From Streptomyces paludis (GTDB lineage Bacteria; Actinomycetota; Actinomycetes; Streptomycetales; Streptomycetaceae), in NCBI RefSeq assembly GCF_003344965.1, contig NZ_CP031194.1, positions 1,736,001 through 1,800,000 of the forward strand: 64,000 nucleotides of DNA, written 5' to 3'. The notes below the pieces were generated by a model. It saw only the letters and a list, made by a program, of their open reading frames with translations, ran no database searches and was not told the DNA's origin. Both the position numbers and the translations under genes were made by a program. This document shows positions 9,250 through 17,337 of this stretch, in pieces; positions within the stretch are counted from its first letter, which is position 1; each line of letters opens with the position of its first letter.

Positions 9250-10218
9250 GTGTCGTACGACGAGAGTCCGCAGCCCGTCCGCAGCCGCTTCGGCCGGAAC
9301 CGCCTCACCGTCACGGTCGCCGCGCTGGTGCCGACCGCGCTGGCCGGAGCGCTCGTGTGGCAGGGGGTGAGCGGCGCCGGGGAGAACGACGGCGGACCCC
9401 CGACGGCGAGGGCGGCGGTCTCCCCCGCCGTGCCGACGCCCCCACAGTCCCCGGCCGACGACCTCCCCGGTGGCGGCGACCCGACGGCACCCACGAGCCC
9501 TCCCGCCACACCCGACACTTCCACCGCGCCCACCGCTCCCACCGGACCGCTCGCGGGCAAGGTCGTCGTCCTCGATCCCGGCCACAATCCGCGCAATCGC
9601 GAACACACCGCCGAGATCAACAAAAAGGTCGACATCGGGACCACCACCAAGGAATGCGACACCACCGGCACCTCCACCAACGCCGGTTACCAGGAAGCCG
9701 AGTTCACCCTCGACGTCACCCACCGGCTGCGCGATCTGCTGGTGGCGGAGGGCGCGACGGTCACCCTCACATACGACAATGACCGCCCCTTCGGCCCCTG
9801 CATCGACGAGCGGGCCCGTATCGGCAACAACGCGAAGGCGGACGCCGTCCTCTCCGTGCACGCGGACGGTTCCGCGGCCGGGAATCGCGGATTCCATGTG
9901 ATTCTCCCCGCCCTGGTCAAAGGCGGTGGGGCGGATACTTCCGCAATCGTGGGGCCCTCGCGTGAACTTGGTGAACGTATCGTGGGGAATTTCGCGCGCG
10001 AGACCGGCAGCGCGCCCGCCAACTACCTCGGCGGTGGAACCGGTTTGGATGTCCGCTCGGATCTCGGCGGCCTGAATCTTTCGACCGTTCCGAAGGTGTT
10101 CATCGAATGCGGCAACATGCGCGATTCGAAGGACGCCGCTCTCCTTACCAACGCGGAATGGCGGCAGAAAGCGGCGCGGGGCCTGGCAAGCGGCATCAGC
10201 GGTTTCCTGAAGAAGTGA
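9250..10218 (+). CDS. N-acetylmuramoyl-L-alanine amidase (Amidase_3)
   Basis: 322 aa. A single N-terminal membrane anchor or signal segment (TVTVAALVPTALAGALVW) is followed by a Pro/Thr/Ala-rich linker to about residue 95. The rest is a zinc amidase domain that cleaves the lactyl-amide bond between glycan and stem peptide in cell-wall peptidoglycan. Zinc-ligand motifs are VVVLDPGHN (His), a Glu in GYQEAEFTLDV and SVHADGS (His); IECGNMRDSKDA is the C-terminal catalytic-Glu motif. The start is GTG 9250 without a ribosome site; TACCAT (9237-9242) 7 bases upstream suggests a leaderless mRNA. It acts outside the membrane. Confidence 0.9.
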   Translation: MSYDESPQPVRSRFGRNRLTVTVAALVPTALAGALVWQGVSGAGENDGGPPTARAAVSPAVPTPPQSPADDLPGGGDPTAPTSPPATPDTSTAPTAPTGPLAGKVVVLDPGHNPRNREHTAEINKKVDIGTTTKECDTTGTSTNAGYQEAEFTLDVTHRLRDLLVAEGATVTLTYDNDRPFGPCIDERARIGNNAKADAVLSVHADGSAAGNRGFHVILPALVKGGGADTSAIVGPSRELGERIVGNFARETGSAPANYLGGGTGLDVRSDLGGLNLSTVPKVFIECGNMRDSKDAALLTNAEWRQKAARGLASGISGFLKK

Positions 10219-10552
10219 CCGCGTAAACCGGCCGGAAGAAGGCCCGCAGGGCACTTACGCGCACAGCCCACGGACAGCGGCAGGACAGCCTTCGGACAGG
10301 TACGGGGCAGGTACGAGGCAGGTACGGGACGGGCGCGGGACAGGCACGGGACAGGTGTGACCCGAGTAACGGCCGGATAACCAGGCGTGATACCGGGCAG
10401 ACGCCCCCATCGGACAGGCGTTACATTCATCCGTACGATAGGGAGCCGCCCCCGAGCTTCGCACCGTGCACCGCCTGGGTCCCGTACGGAAAGGGCCCAG
10501 CAGCGGCAGCGACGACCGCCCCGACGAGACGACTGACCGAAGGACTTTTCAC
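10219..10552. repeat. Intergenic region with degenerate GGACAGGTACGG repeats
   Basis: From about 10273 to 10358 the sequence is a degenerate tandem array of units such as GGACAGGTACGG, GGCAGGTACGAG and GGACAGGCACGG, about 11-14 bases each. Beyond it, TACGAT (10433-10438), 17 bases after CGGACA, is a weak promoter candidate for the gene at 10553. No convincing ORF is present. Confidence 0.45.
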
Positions 10553-11395
10553 GTGAACATCCGCTCCCTCACTAGAGGCGACGGCGTGGTGATCGGAGCA
10601 GCGGTGTTGCTGTTCATCGCCTCGTTCCTCAATTTCTACGACTCGTCCTACACCAATGGTGTGAAGGCATGGGACCTGCTGGGTGTGGTGATGAGCATCC
10701 ATCTGGCCGGGGTCATCGCGGCGGCGCTGATCGTGACCGCTCGCGCGCTGCCGCAGCCGCGGAAGTTCGCGGGGCTCGACCTCGGTCAGCTCGGCACGGC
10801 GCTGGCGATCTTCGCCGCGTGGACGGCGCTCTGGTACCTGCTCGGTGACGGCAAGGCGGGCAGCGGTCAGATCCTCGGCTTCCTGGGTGCCGCGGTGCTC
10901 GCGGGCGCCGCGGTGGCGACGCCGCTGCTGCCGCCGCTGAAGGTCGCGCTGATCGGCGCGCCGAAGCCGGCCGCCCCGCAGCCGTACGGCGCCCAGCCGG
11001 GCGGACCGGCCGGTCCGGGGTACGGCTACCCGGGCGGCCAGCAGACCTTCGGCGCGCAGGGCCAGCCCCAGCCGTACGGCGCGCAGGCCGGCGCCGGTGC
11101 GGGCGCGGGACAGCCGGCCGGCGGCCAGCCGTCGCCCTTCGGCGGCGCGCAGTCCGGCCAGCCGGCGGCCCAGGCGGACGCCGCCGCCCCGGCGGGCGAC
11201 TTCGCGCCGTTCTGGTTCGCCGTCCCGGTGGCCCGCCCGCTGTTCGGCGAGGACGGCTCCCCGTCGCCCATCGCCGAACTCGCCCCGGGTACGTGGTACC
11301 TCGCGGTGGAACAGCGCGGCGCCGCGCTGATCGCCCAGACCCAGGACGGCCGCCGCGGCGTCCTCCAGGACACCTCGGGCATACAGCGAGGCTGA
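10553..11395 (+). CDS. Membrane protein with Pro/Gly/Ala-rich C-terminal region
   Basis: 280 aa. Four hydrophobic segments occur in the first 135 residues (VVIGAAVLLFIASFLNFY, LLGVVMSIHLAGVIAAALIV, LGTALAIFAAWTALWYLL and ILGFLGAAVLAGAAVATPLL). They are followed by a low-complexity region with repeated QPYGAQ motifs (three copies) and then a short conserved tail with FWFAVPVARPLFGEDG and GTWYLAVEQRGAALIAQT. The layout resembles actinobacterial DUF5336-type proteins, of unknown function. GTG 10553 is chosen as start because AAGGAC lies about 7 bases upstream and the membrane segment begins soon after; the frame is open from 10466. A strong hairpin follows the stop. Confidence 0.75.
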   Translation: MNIRSLTRGDGVVIGAAVLLFIASFLNFYDSSYTNGVKAWDLLGVVMSIHLAGVIAAALIVTARALPQPRKFAGLDLGQLGTALAIFAAWTALWYLLGDGKAGSGQILGFLGAAVLAGAAVATPLLPPLKVALIGAPKPAAPQPYGAQPGGPAGPGYGYPGGQQTFGAQGQPQPYGAQAGAGAGAGQPAGGQPSPFGGAQSGQPAAQADAAAPAGDFAPFWFAVPVARPLFGEDGSPSPIAELAPGTWYLAVEQRGAALIAQTQDGRRGVLQDTSGIQRG

Positions 11396-11421
11396 ACAGC
11401 CCGTGCCGCAACCGCACATGA

Positions 11422-11464
11422 CGTCGGCCTCCAAGAGCCTGCTCACAGCTCTTGGAGGCCGACG
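11422..11464. terminator. Bidirectional terminator, perfect 17-bp stem
   Basis: CGTCGGCCTCCAAGAGC (11422-11438) pairs perfectly with 11448-11464 around a 9-nt loop. It lies between the 3' ends of the convergent genes ending at 11395 (plus) and 11481 (minus), so it can stop transcription from both sides. Confidence 0.88.
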
Positions 11465-11480
11465 CGTTCTGTGGGGGAGG

Positions 11481-12161
11481 TCAGCCCTTGTTGAGCTGGG
11501 AGAGCGAGGGCACCTTGTCCTTCACCGGTGCGCCCGCGCTGCTGCCCGCGTCCTTGACCTTGTTGATGATGTCGTTGAAGCTGCCGACGTCGCTGCTGCT
11601 CGCGTCGCCCTTGCGGAGCTTCGTGCCGAGGCCCTTGAGCGAGTCGATGCCGGCGGTGAGAGGGGCCAGCGCCTTGGAGAGGAGCGGGTCGCCCTTGGCG
11701 TTCTTGGTGGCCGCCTTGAGGCGGTTGTACGTGAAGGCGCCCGCGAGGCCCGCCTTGACCAGGGCGAGCTTGCGGCCCTTGGCGTCCTTCTTGAACTTGC
11801 CCTTCTTGTAGGGCTTGATGATCCACTGGTACGCGGCGCCGGCCGCGAGCGCGGCGTCGGCCACGAAGCGGGTCTTGGCGAACTTCCGCTTCTCGAAGGT
11901 GGAGGTGGGGGTGGGGTCCGCCGCCATGAGGTCGGCGGCGTCCTGGACCTCCTGAAGCTGCTGGAGCTCCTGCGCCTGGCCGGATGTGCCGGCGGCGTTC
12001 TTGCTACCGCTGCCGCACGCCGCCGAAGTGAACAGCAGCGCGCAGGACAGCATGACCGCCAGCACGGCACGCCGGAGCGTCACGTGGGGCGGCCTGCTGC
12101 GTATGTGCGGGGTCTCGGTCCCCGGTATGTGCGGGGTCTCGGTGCGCGGTGTGTCGGACAT
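11481..12161 (-). CDS. Putative lipoprotein, unknown function
   Basis: 226 aa. After a hydrophilic 30-residue leader the hydrophobic stretch AVLAVMLSCALLFTSAAC ends in a Cys with Ala-Ala before it; this resembles a lipobox, although Ser at -3 is atypical. The mature protein is rich in Lys and Ala, largely helical (QAQELQQLQEVQDAADLMA) and has a basic KPYKKGKFKKDAKGRK stretch. I do not recognise a family. ATG 12161 has GGGAGG about 7 bases upstream, which decides the start over the in-frame start at 12197. It would be anchored on the outer face of the membrane. Confidence 0.7.
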   Translation of the reverse strand: MSDTPRTETPHIPGTETPHIRSRPPHVTLRRAVLAVMLSCALLFTSAACGSGSKNAAGTSGQAQELQQLQEVQDAADLMAADPTPTSTFEKRKFAKTRFVADAALAAGAAYQWIIKPYKKGKFKKDAKGRKLALVKAGLAGAFTYNRLKAATKNAKGDPLLSKALAPLTAGIDSLKGLGTKLRKGDASSSDVGSFNDIINKVKDAGSSAGAPVKDKVPSLSQLNKG

Positions 12162-12284
12162 GGGAAACCTCCCTGGCAGACTGCCTGTAAGCCTCACCGC
12201 GGCCCGGTCCCGCCGCCATGCGGGCTGGTCCGTTCGGGTGGCGGCCCCAGGTCACCGAGGACAGGTCAGCGCGCCCTGCCGACC

Positions 12285-12329
12285 GCGCCCCGGTCAGCAG
12301 TCGCAGCGCGCCCCGGTCAGCAGTCGCAG
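12285..12329. repeat. 23-bp tandem duplication over a stop codon
   Basis: The 22-base string at 12285-12306 recurs at 12308-12329 (period 23). The second copy contains the last codons and stop of the minus-strand toroid gene; the first copy lies just downstream. It duplicates the CDC-stop end of the gene and probably arose by slippage. Confidence 0.75.
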
Positions 12330-13435
12330 TCCGGTTCCAGGCCCAGCGGCAGGCGCTCGCCGCCGAACACCGCGGTGGTCGCCTCGTCGCCCCCCAGCGC
12401 GGCGACGGCCAGCAGCAGCGAGCCCGCCGTCCAGCTGGTGCGCTCGTCCGGCCAGAACGCGATGTTCCCCTCGAAGACGAACCCCGTCCAGTACAGCCCG
12501 TCCTCGGCGCGCAGATGCTGGATGGACTGGAGGACCTCCAGCGCCCGGTCGGACTGGCCCATCACCCAGAGCGTCAGGGCGAGTTCACAGCTCTCGCCGC
12601 CTGTGACCCACGGGTTCGGCAGTACGCAGCGCACCCCGAGCCCCGGTACGACGAAGCGGTCCCAGCCCTCCGCGATCCGGGCCGTGGCCCGCTCCCCGGT
12701 CAGTGCGCCGCCGAGCACGGGGTAGTACCAGTCCATCGAGTAGTGGCTCTTGTCGAGGAACCGCTCGGGGTGGTGGGTGATGGCGTGCGCGAGCGCGCCG
12801 GCCGCCAGCTCCCAGTCCGGCTGCGGCTCCTCGCGCTCCTCGGCGATCGCCAGGGCGCAGCGCAGCGCCTGGTACACGGAGGAGCAGCCGGTCAGCAGGG
12901 CGTCCTCGACGGGGGTGCCGTCGGCCTCGCGCTTCCAGCCGATCTGGCCGCCGGGCTGCTGGAGTTCGAGGACGAACTCGATCGCGGCGTGCACGACGGG
13001 CCACATCCGGTCGAGAAAGCCGTCGTCCCCGGTGGCGAGATAGTGGTGCCAGACGCCGACGGCCACGTACGCGCAGAAGTTGGTCTCGCGCGCCGCGTCG
13101 GTCGGTACGGCGGTGCTGGTAAAAGCACCGTCGCCAGCGCCGCCGCTGCCGCTGTCGGCGTACGCCGCGTACCAGGACCCGTCCTCGTTCTGGTTCCGCG
13201 CCAGCCACTCGTACGCGCGCGCCGCCGCCCCGTCCTCGCCCGCGGCGTCCAGCGCCATGGCCGCCTCGGTGTGGTCCCAGGGGTCGAGGTGGTGGCCGTG
13301 GAACCACGGTATCGAGCCGTCGGGCCGCTGGAGGGCCAGGACGGCCGCCACCGTTCCCGCCGCCTCCTCGGCGGTGAGCACACCGGGCAGGACCAGGTGT
13401 TCCGTGGCGTCGGGGCCGCGTCGGGGCAAGGTCAC
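12317..13435 (-). CDS. Alpha/alpha-toroid protein annotated in relatives as prenyltransferase-like
   Basis: 372 aa. Repeated helical units with QxxxG-W signatures (VLALQRPDGSIPWFHG, EWLARNQNEDGSWYAAY, FVLELQQPGGQIGWKRE) are typical of terpenoid-cyclase/prenyltransferase toroids, and HGHHLDPWDHTEAAMAL is a distinctive motif. There is no DxDD cyclase motif or signal peptide. It starts at GTG 13435, overlapping the methyltransferase stop by 4 bases (GTGA), so the two are translationally coupled. With the GT4 gene upstream it forms a three-gene operon that may make or modify a glycosylated lipid or small molecule. The exact reaction is not known to me. The last residues are CDC and the end is duplicated downstream. 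Confidence 0.75.
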   Translation of the reverse strand: MTLPRRGPDATEHLVLPGVLTAEEAAGTVAAVLALQRPDGSIPWFHGHHLDPWDHTEAAMALDAAGEDGAAARAYEWLARNQNEDGSWYAAYADSGSGGAGDGAFTSTAVPTDAARETNFCAYVAVGVWHHYLATGDDGFLDRMWPVVHAAIEFVLELQQPGGQIGWKREADGTPVEDALLTGCSSVYQALRCALAIAEEREEPQPDWELAAGALAHAITHHPERFLDKSHYSMDWYYPVLGGALTGERATARIAEGWDRFVVPGLGVRCVLPNPWVTGGESCELALTLWVMGQSDRALEVLQSIQHLRAEDGLYWTGFVFEGNIAFWPDERTSWTAGSLLLAVAALGGDEATTAVFGGERLPLGLEPDCDC

Positions 13436-14163
13436 TTGGCGGCCACCGGCAGGTGCGGCTTCGTCGCGTACGCCACGAAGCTCTTGCCCACGACGGGGTT
13501 GAGGAGCTGCTCGGTGAACCGGGTCGCGAGGGGCTTCTTCATGATGTCCCAGACGAGCAGCTTGTGGTACGCGCGGACGGGCAGCGCCTTGTCGTTGTCG
13601 ACGCCGAAGGCGCACTTCAGCCACCAGTACGGGGAGTGCAGCGCGTGCGCGTGGTGGGTGCCGTACGGCTTGAGTCCGGCCTCCCGCATCCGGCGGAGGA
13701 GTTCATCGGCCTTGTAGATACGGATATGGCCGCCCTCGACCTCGTGGTACGCGTCGGAGAGCGCCCAGCAGACCTTCTCGGGGCCGTACCTCGGTACGGT
13801 GACCGCGATCCGGCCGCCGGGCCGCAGGACGCGGACCATCTCGGCGAGCACGCCCTTGTCGTCCGGGATGTGCTCCATGACCTCGGAGATGATCACGACG
13901 TCGAAGGACGCGTCGGGGAAGGGCAGATGGAGCGCGTCGCCCTCCATCGCGGTGGCGGTGGCGCCCGCCGGGGCCTCGCCCTCCGCCTTCATCGCGGCGA
14001 ACCACTTGGCCACTTCGCGGATCTCCTCGCCGTTCCGGTCGAGGGCCACGACCTGGGCACCGCGCCGGTAGCACTCGAAGGCGTGCCGGCCCGCGCCGCA
14101 CCCCAGATCGAGCACGCGGTCGCCCGCGGCGAGCGGGAAGCGGGTGAAGTCCACGGTCAGCAC
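13432..14163 (-). CDS. Class I SAM-dependent methyltransferase (operon with GT4)
   Basis: 243 aa. Motif I is VLDLGCGAGRHAFECYRRG, motif II follows as VVALDRNGEE, and later motifs are FDVVIISEVMEHIPDD and EMVRVLRPGGRIAVTVPR, typical of ubiquinone-biosynthesis-like methyltransferases. The C-terminal third (HSPYWWLKCAFGVDND, YHKLLVWDIMKKP) is specific and may bind a lipid-like or prenylated substrate. GTG 14163 is the likely start, with CAGGAC about 7 bases upstream; the open frame continues upstream only as a shadow of the GT4 gene. Its stop overlaps the start of the toroid gene. Confidence 0.88.
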   Translation of the reverse strand: MLTVDFTRFPLAAGDRVLDLGCGAGRHAFECYRRGAQVVALDRNGEEIREVAKWFAAMKAEGEAPAGATATAMEGDALHLPFPDASFDVVIISEVMEHIPDDKGVLAEMVRVLRPGGRIAVTVPRYGPEKVCWALSDAYHEVEGGHIRIYKADELLRRMREAGLKPYGTHHAHALHSPYWWLKCAFGVDNDKALPVRAYHKLLVWDIMKKPLATRFTEQLLNPVVGKSFVAYATKPHLPVAAK

Positions 14164-14269
14164 TGGGTCGTCCTGCTTTCGCGGTCGAGGAGGGAGAGGG
14201 GTGGAGAGGAGCTGATGGGTGGAGAGAGGTGGAGAGGAGACAGAGGCAGGAGGAACGACGCGTACGGCA

Positions 14270-15661
14270 TCAGCCCGCGCCGCCGGCCACCGCACCGGCC
14301 CGGCGGCCCCGCCGCTCCGCCGCCGCGATCGCCTCCCGGTACCGCTCGGCGGTCTGCCGCGCCGCGCCGGCCCAGGTGAAGCGGGCCAGCACCCGCGCAC
14401 GCCCCGCCGCGCCCAGCCGGGTGCGCAGCTCCGGGTCGTCGAGCAGCCGGCCGAGGGCGGCGGCCAGCGCGCCCGCGTCACCCGGCGGTACGGCAAGACA
14501 GGTCTCGCCGTCCGGGCCCGCGACCTCCGGGATGGCGCCGCCGGTGGTGGCCACGAGCGGGGTGCCGGTGGCCATCGCCTCGGCGGCGGGCAGCGAGAAC
14601 CCCTCGTACAGGGACGGTACGCACGCGATCTGCGCGCCGCGCACCAGGTCGACGAGTTCGGCGTCGGAGATCCCCTTGACGAACTCGACGGCGTCCGCCA
14701 GCCCGTACCGCTCGATGGCCCGCGCGACCGGCCCGTCCTCGGCGCGTCGGCCGACGACGACGAGATGGGCGGCGGGGTGTTCCGTACGGAGCTTGGCAAG
14801 GGCCTCGACCAGATGGATCAGGCCCTTCAGCGGGACGTCCGCGCTGGAGGTCGTGACGATCCGGCCGGGGGTCTCGGGCACGGCCGGATCCGGCGAGAAC
14901 AGCTCGGTGTCCGCGCCGATGTGGACGACGTCGATACGGCCGGCCGGCACCCCGAGGTGCTCGGTGATCTCCTGCTTCGAGGAGCCGGAGACGGTCAGGA
15001 CGGACGGCAGCCGGCGCGCCACGCGCTTCTGCATCCGGGTGAAGCCGTACCAGCGCCGGACGGACGCCTTCTTGCTCCAGGTGGGCGCGGCGTCGAGATC
15101 CAGCCGCCGGTCGACGGTTATCGGGTGGTGGATGGTGGTGACCAGGGGCGCGCCGAGGTCGCCGAGCAGTCCGTAACCGAGCGTCTGGTTGTCGTGGATG
15201 ACATCGAACTCGCCCGCGCGGGCAGCGAGATGGCGCCGGGCGCGGAGGGAGAAGGTGAGCGGTTCGGGGAAGCCGCCGGTCCACATGGTGGAGACTTCGA
15301 GGGCGTCGATCCAGTCACGGAACTCGGCGGCCTTCGGGGTGCGGAAGGGATCGGGCTGGCGGTAGAGGTCGAGGCTGGGCAGCTCGGTGAGGCGTACGCC
15401 CTCGTCCAGTACGGGGTAGGGCTGGGCGCCGATGACCTCGACGTGGTGGCCCAGGCGGGCGAGTTCGCGGGAGAGGTGGCGGACGTAGACGCCCTGGCCG
15501 CCGCAGAACGGGTTCCCTTTGTAGCTGAGGAGAGCGATACGGAGGGGCCTCTCACCGCCCGTGGAGTCGTCCGCCTCGGGGTCGCCTGCCTCGGCGTCGC
15601 GGTCGTCCTCGTCGTTCCGGGACCCTGACCCGGTGCCCGCTTCAACAGCCTCAGCGGTCAC
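14270..15661 (-). CDS. Glycosyltransferase family 4
   Basis: 463 aa, GT-B fold retaining glycosyltransferase. After a 38-residue acidic, disordered start comes the N-terminal Rossmann motif RIALLSYKGNPFCGGQGVYV, with GGxG for the donor phosphate. The C-terminal domain has IVTTSSADVPLKGLIHLVEA and the E-x7-E motif region PSLYEGFSLPAAEAMATGTP. It is cytosolic or peripherally bound and would move a sugar from a nucleotide donor to a lipid or small acceptor. GTG 15661 has AAGGGG about 7 bases upstream and is preferred over GTG 15688 nine codons earlier. It is first in the operon with the methyltransferase and toroid genes. Confidence 0.9.
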   Translation of the reverse strand: MTAEAVEAGTGSGSRNDEDDRDAEAGDPEADDSTGGERPLRIALLSYKGNPFCGGQGVYVRHLSRELARLGHHVEVIGAQPYPVLDEGVRLTELPSLDLYRQPDPFRTPKAAEFRDWIDALEVSTMWTGGFPEPLTFSLRARRHLAARAGEFDVIHDNQTLGYGLLGDLGAPLVTTIHHPITVDRRLDLDAAPTWSKKASVRRWYGFTRMQKRVARRLPSVLTVSGSSKQEITEHLGVPAGRIDVVHIGADTELFSPDPAVPETPGRIVTTSSADVPLKGLIHLVEALAKLRTEHPAAHLVVVGRRAEDGPVARAIERYGLADAVEFVKGISDAELVDLVRGAQIACVPSLYEGFSLPAAEAMATGTPLVATTGGAIPEVAGPDGETCLAVPPGDAGALAAALGRLLDDPELRTRLGAAGRARVLARFTWAGAARQTAERYREAIAAAERRGRRAGAVAGGAG

Positions 15662-15711
15662 TCGCGGTCCCCTTCTCGCTGCTTTCACTGTGCTCTCAGG
15701 TTGTTCAACGG

Positions 15712-15746
15712 AGCGTAACCGCTGCCGTCGAGCTAGAACAAGTTCT
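15712..15746 (-). promoter_or_regulatory. Putative promoter of the GT4 operon with overlapping palindrome
   Basis: On the minus strand TTGTTC (15741-15736), an 18-base spacer and TACGCT (15717-15712) make a plausible housekeeping promoter ending about 50 bases before the GT4 start. The -35 box is inside the palindrome AGAAC-AA-GTTCT (15735-15746), a possible operator. Confidence 0.45.
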
Positions 15747-16004
15747 CGTACACCGCACCGAATCTACCGGCAGGTAGCCTCGCCGCACCCGTCGGATCAG
15801 GTGATTCACACCACCTCGCGCGTGGTACGGGCGCACCTCGGGCCCTTCCCGGACAGCGCATCCGCGCCGCGCACGACACGCGGGCGAGTGGCCGAAATGA
15901 CCGGGCTGCGCGACGGCGCGCCCTTCCTGACACCTCGTCATGGGATCGCACGGTGTAGCGTTCCCCGGTCGTCGCCCGCACAGGGCCTTTCACCGGATAC
16001 CGGA
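15747..16004. other. Intergenic region upstream of the STAS gene
   Basis: About 260 bases between the GT4 promoter and the STAS gene. Apart from the promoter elements at its left end I see no RNA gene or repeat; the promoter of the STAS gene cannot be assigned with confidence. Confidence 0.4.
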
Positions 16005-16352
16005 ATGAGTGAACTCCCCATCTCTCTGCCGCCCTCGTACGAGCCCCTCCGCGTGGAAATCGTCTCCCGGCCCGACCGCCGTGTGCTGGTCCAGGTCGGG
16101 GGCGAACTCGACTGCGACACCGGGCCCGATCTGTTCGCCACGCTGGCGCCGCTGGCGCACCGTTACGTCGAGCTGGATTTCAGCCAGGTGCACTTCATGG
16201 ACTCCACGGGGCTCAACATCCTGCGCAGCCAGCGCCGGGCGAGCAGGCGCGCGGGCGGCGATCTGTGCCTGCTGCGCTACACGCCTCCCGTACGGCGCGT
16301 ACTGGACGTCACGCGGAGTTTTGACTATCTGACGGCGCCCTGCGACGCGTGA
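16005..16352 (+). CDS. STAS-domain anti-sigma-factor antagonist
   Basis: 115 aa, a single STAS domain. The strand-helix pattern of SpoIIAA/RsbV proteins is present: VLVQVGGELDCDTGPDLF, then VELDFSQVHFMDSTGLNIL with the Ser of DSTG as the likely phosphorylation site. Such proteins sequester an anti-sigma kinase when unphosphorylated. No anti-sigma kinase or sigma factor lies next to it, so its partner is elsewhere, as is common in Streptomyces. ATG 16005 is chosen because the domain starts soon after; the ribosome site is weak. Its 3' end overlaps the convergent LysR gene by 28 bases. Confidence 0.88.
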   Translation: MSELPISLPPSYEPLRVEIVSRPDRRVLVQVGGELDCDTGPDLFATLAPLAHRYVELDFSQVHFMDSTGLNILRSQRRASRRAGGDLCLLRYTPPVRRVLDVTRSFDYLTAPCDA

Positions 16353-17233
16353 GCCGGTACTGAAGCCGGTGCTGGAGCCGCGCCGGGGCGGGCCAGCAGC
16401 TCGCCCATGGCGGCGACCGCGCCCGCGACCATCGCCGGGTCGGCGCCCCGCCGCGCGTGGGCGCTCATCCGGATGGCCGGTACGGGCGGCAGGTCGTGCC
16501 GCGCGCTCAGCCCTTCGGGGGCGTCGCCGAGCCCGGCCAGCAGCGCGGCGCCGAGCCCGGTGCGGGCGGCGTCGAGGACGCCCGCGAGATAGCCGGCGTC
16601 GCAGACGACGGTGGCGGGGATGTCGCGCTCGGCCAGCACGCCCAGGGCACGGCGACGGATCGCGCAGGGGTCCTCGATGGCCACGAGCGGGAGCGGCGCC
16701 GGGGCCTGCGGCGGGGTCCAGCCGGGGGCCGCGTACCAGTTCAGGGGCAGTCCGCCGACCGGCGTCCCCTCCGTACCGCCCGCCTCGGTGACATAGACGG
16801 CCAGGTCGACCGTGCCCCGGTCCACGGCCTCCACCAGCCGGGCGGAGCGGTCGATGCGGAACCGTACGCGGCACTGCGGGCGCACTTCGCGGACGGCGGC
16901 GGTCAGCAGGGGCAGGATCTGGTCGGCCGCGTGTTCGGTGGAGCCGATGACGACGGCCTCCCCGTCGTCGCCGAGCAGGGTACGGACCGCCTCGTCGTGC
17001 ACGGCGACGATCCGGCGCGCCTGTTCCAGCAGCCGGGCGCCGTCGGCCGTGAAGCGGGTGCCGCGGCCCTGGCGCTCGACGACCGGGCGGCCGAGGGTCT
17101 TCTCCAGCCGCCGTACGTGCTGGCTGACCGCGGACTGGCTGAGCGCCAGCGCCTCGGCGGCGCGGTGGAAGCCGCCGCGGTCCGCGACCGCGAGGAGGCT
17201 GCGCAGCGCCGTAATGTCCAGTACGTGTGCCAT
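16325..17233 (-). CDS. LysR-family regulator, divergent from sulfonate operon
   Basis: 302 aa. N-terminal winged HTH (LRSLLAVADRGGFHRAAEAL, LSQSAVSQHVRRLEKTLGRP) followed by a periplasmic-binding-protein-like co-inducer domain. It faces the sulfonate operon across 104 bases, the usual arrangement of a LysR regulator with its target, in the manner of CysB/Cbl in other bacteria. TAGCGT lies 6 bases before the ATG, so its mRNA is probably leaderless. The palindrome TGATCGATCA (17259-17268) overlaps the expected -35 position and is a candidate autoregulatory site. The signal molecule cannot be deduced; a sulfur metabolite is reasonable from context. Confidence 0.9.
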   Translation of the reverse strand: MAHVLDITALRSLLAVADRGGFHRAAEALALSQSAVSQHVRRLEKTLGRPVVERQGRGTRFTADGARLLEQARRIVAVHDEAVRTLLGDDGEAVVIGSTEHAADQILPLLTAAVREVRPQCRVRFRIDRSARLVEAVDRGTVDLAVYVTEAGGTEGTPVGGLPLNWYAAPGWTPPQAPAPLPLVAIEDPCAIRRRALGVLAERDIPATVVCDAGYLAGVLDAARTGLGAALLAGLGDAPEGLSARHDLPPVPAIRMSAHARRGADPAMVAGAVAAMGELLARPGAAPAPASVPAHASQGAVR

Positions 17234-17258
17234 GCGCGCACGCTAGCACCGGAAACCT

Positions 17259-17268
17259 TGATCGATCA
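17259..17268. promoter_or_regulatory. Palindromic TGATCGATCA, candidate LysR operator
   Basis: A perfect 10-base palindrome in the 104-base region between the divergent LysR gene and the leader ORF; a related GTGATCGAT follows at 17276-17284. Its place over the LysR -35 region and upstream of the sulfonate operon fits a LysR binding site. TGATCA recurs in the attenuator-like repeats at 17593-17626. Confidence 0.4.
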
Positions 17269-17301
17269 GAAAACGTGATCGATTATGAGTCCGAATCGTC
17301 G

Positions 17302-17331
17302 TTGGACGTGGGGTGCCGGGTCGGTCATCCT
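17302..17331 (+). promoter_or_regulatory. Putative promoter for leaderless cysteine leader
   Basis: TTGGAC (17302-17307), 18-base spacer and CATCCT (17326-17331), followed 6 bases later by the ATG at 17338. The spacing predicts transcription starting at or next to the ATG, so the leader ORF would be translated from a leaderless mRNA. Confidence 0.45.
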
Positions 17332-17337
17332 GGTGCC

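Noticed and set aside
15735..15746. LexA/SOS box
   Set aside because: The half-sites AGAAC/GTTCT are separated by 2 bases, whereas actinobacterial LexA boxes need GAAC-N4-GTTC.
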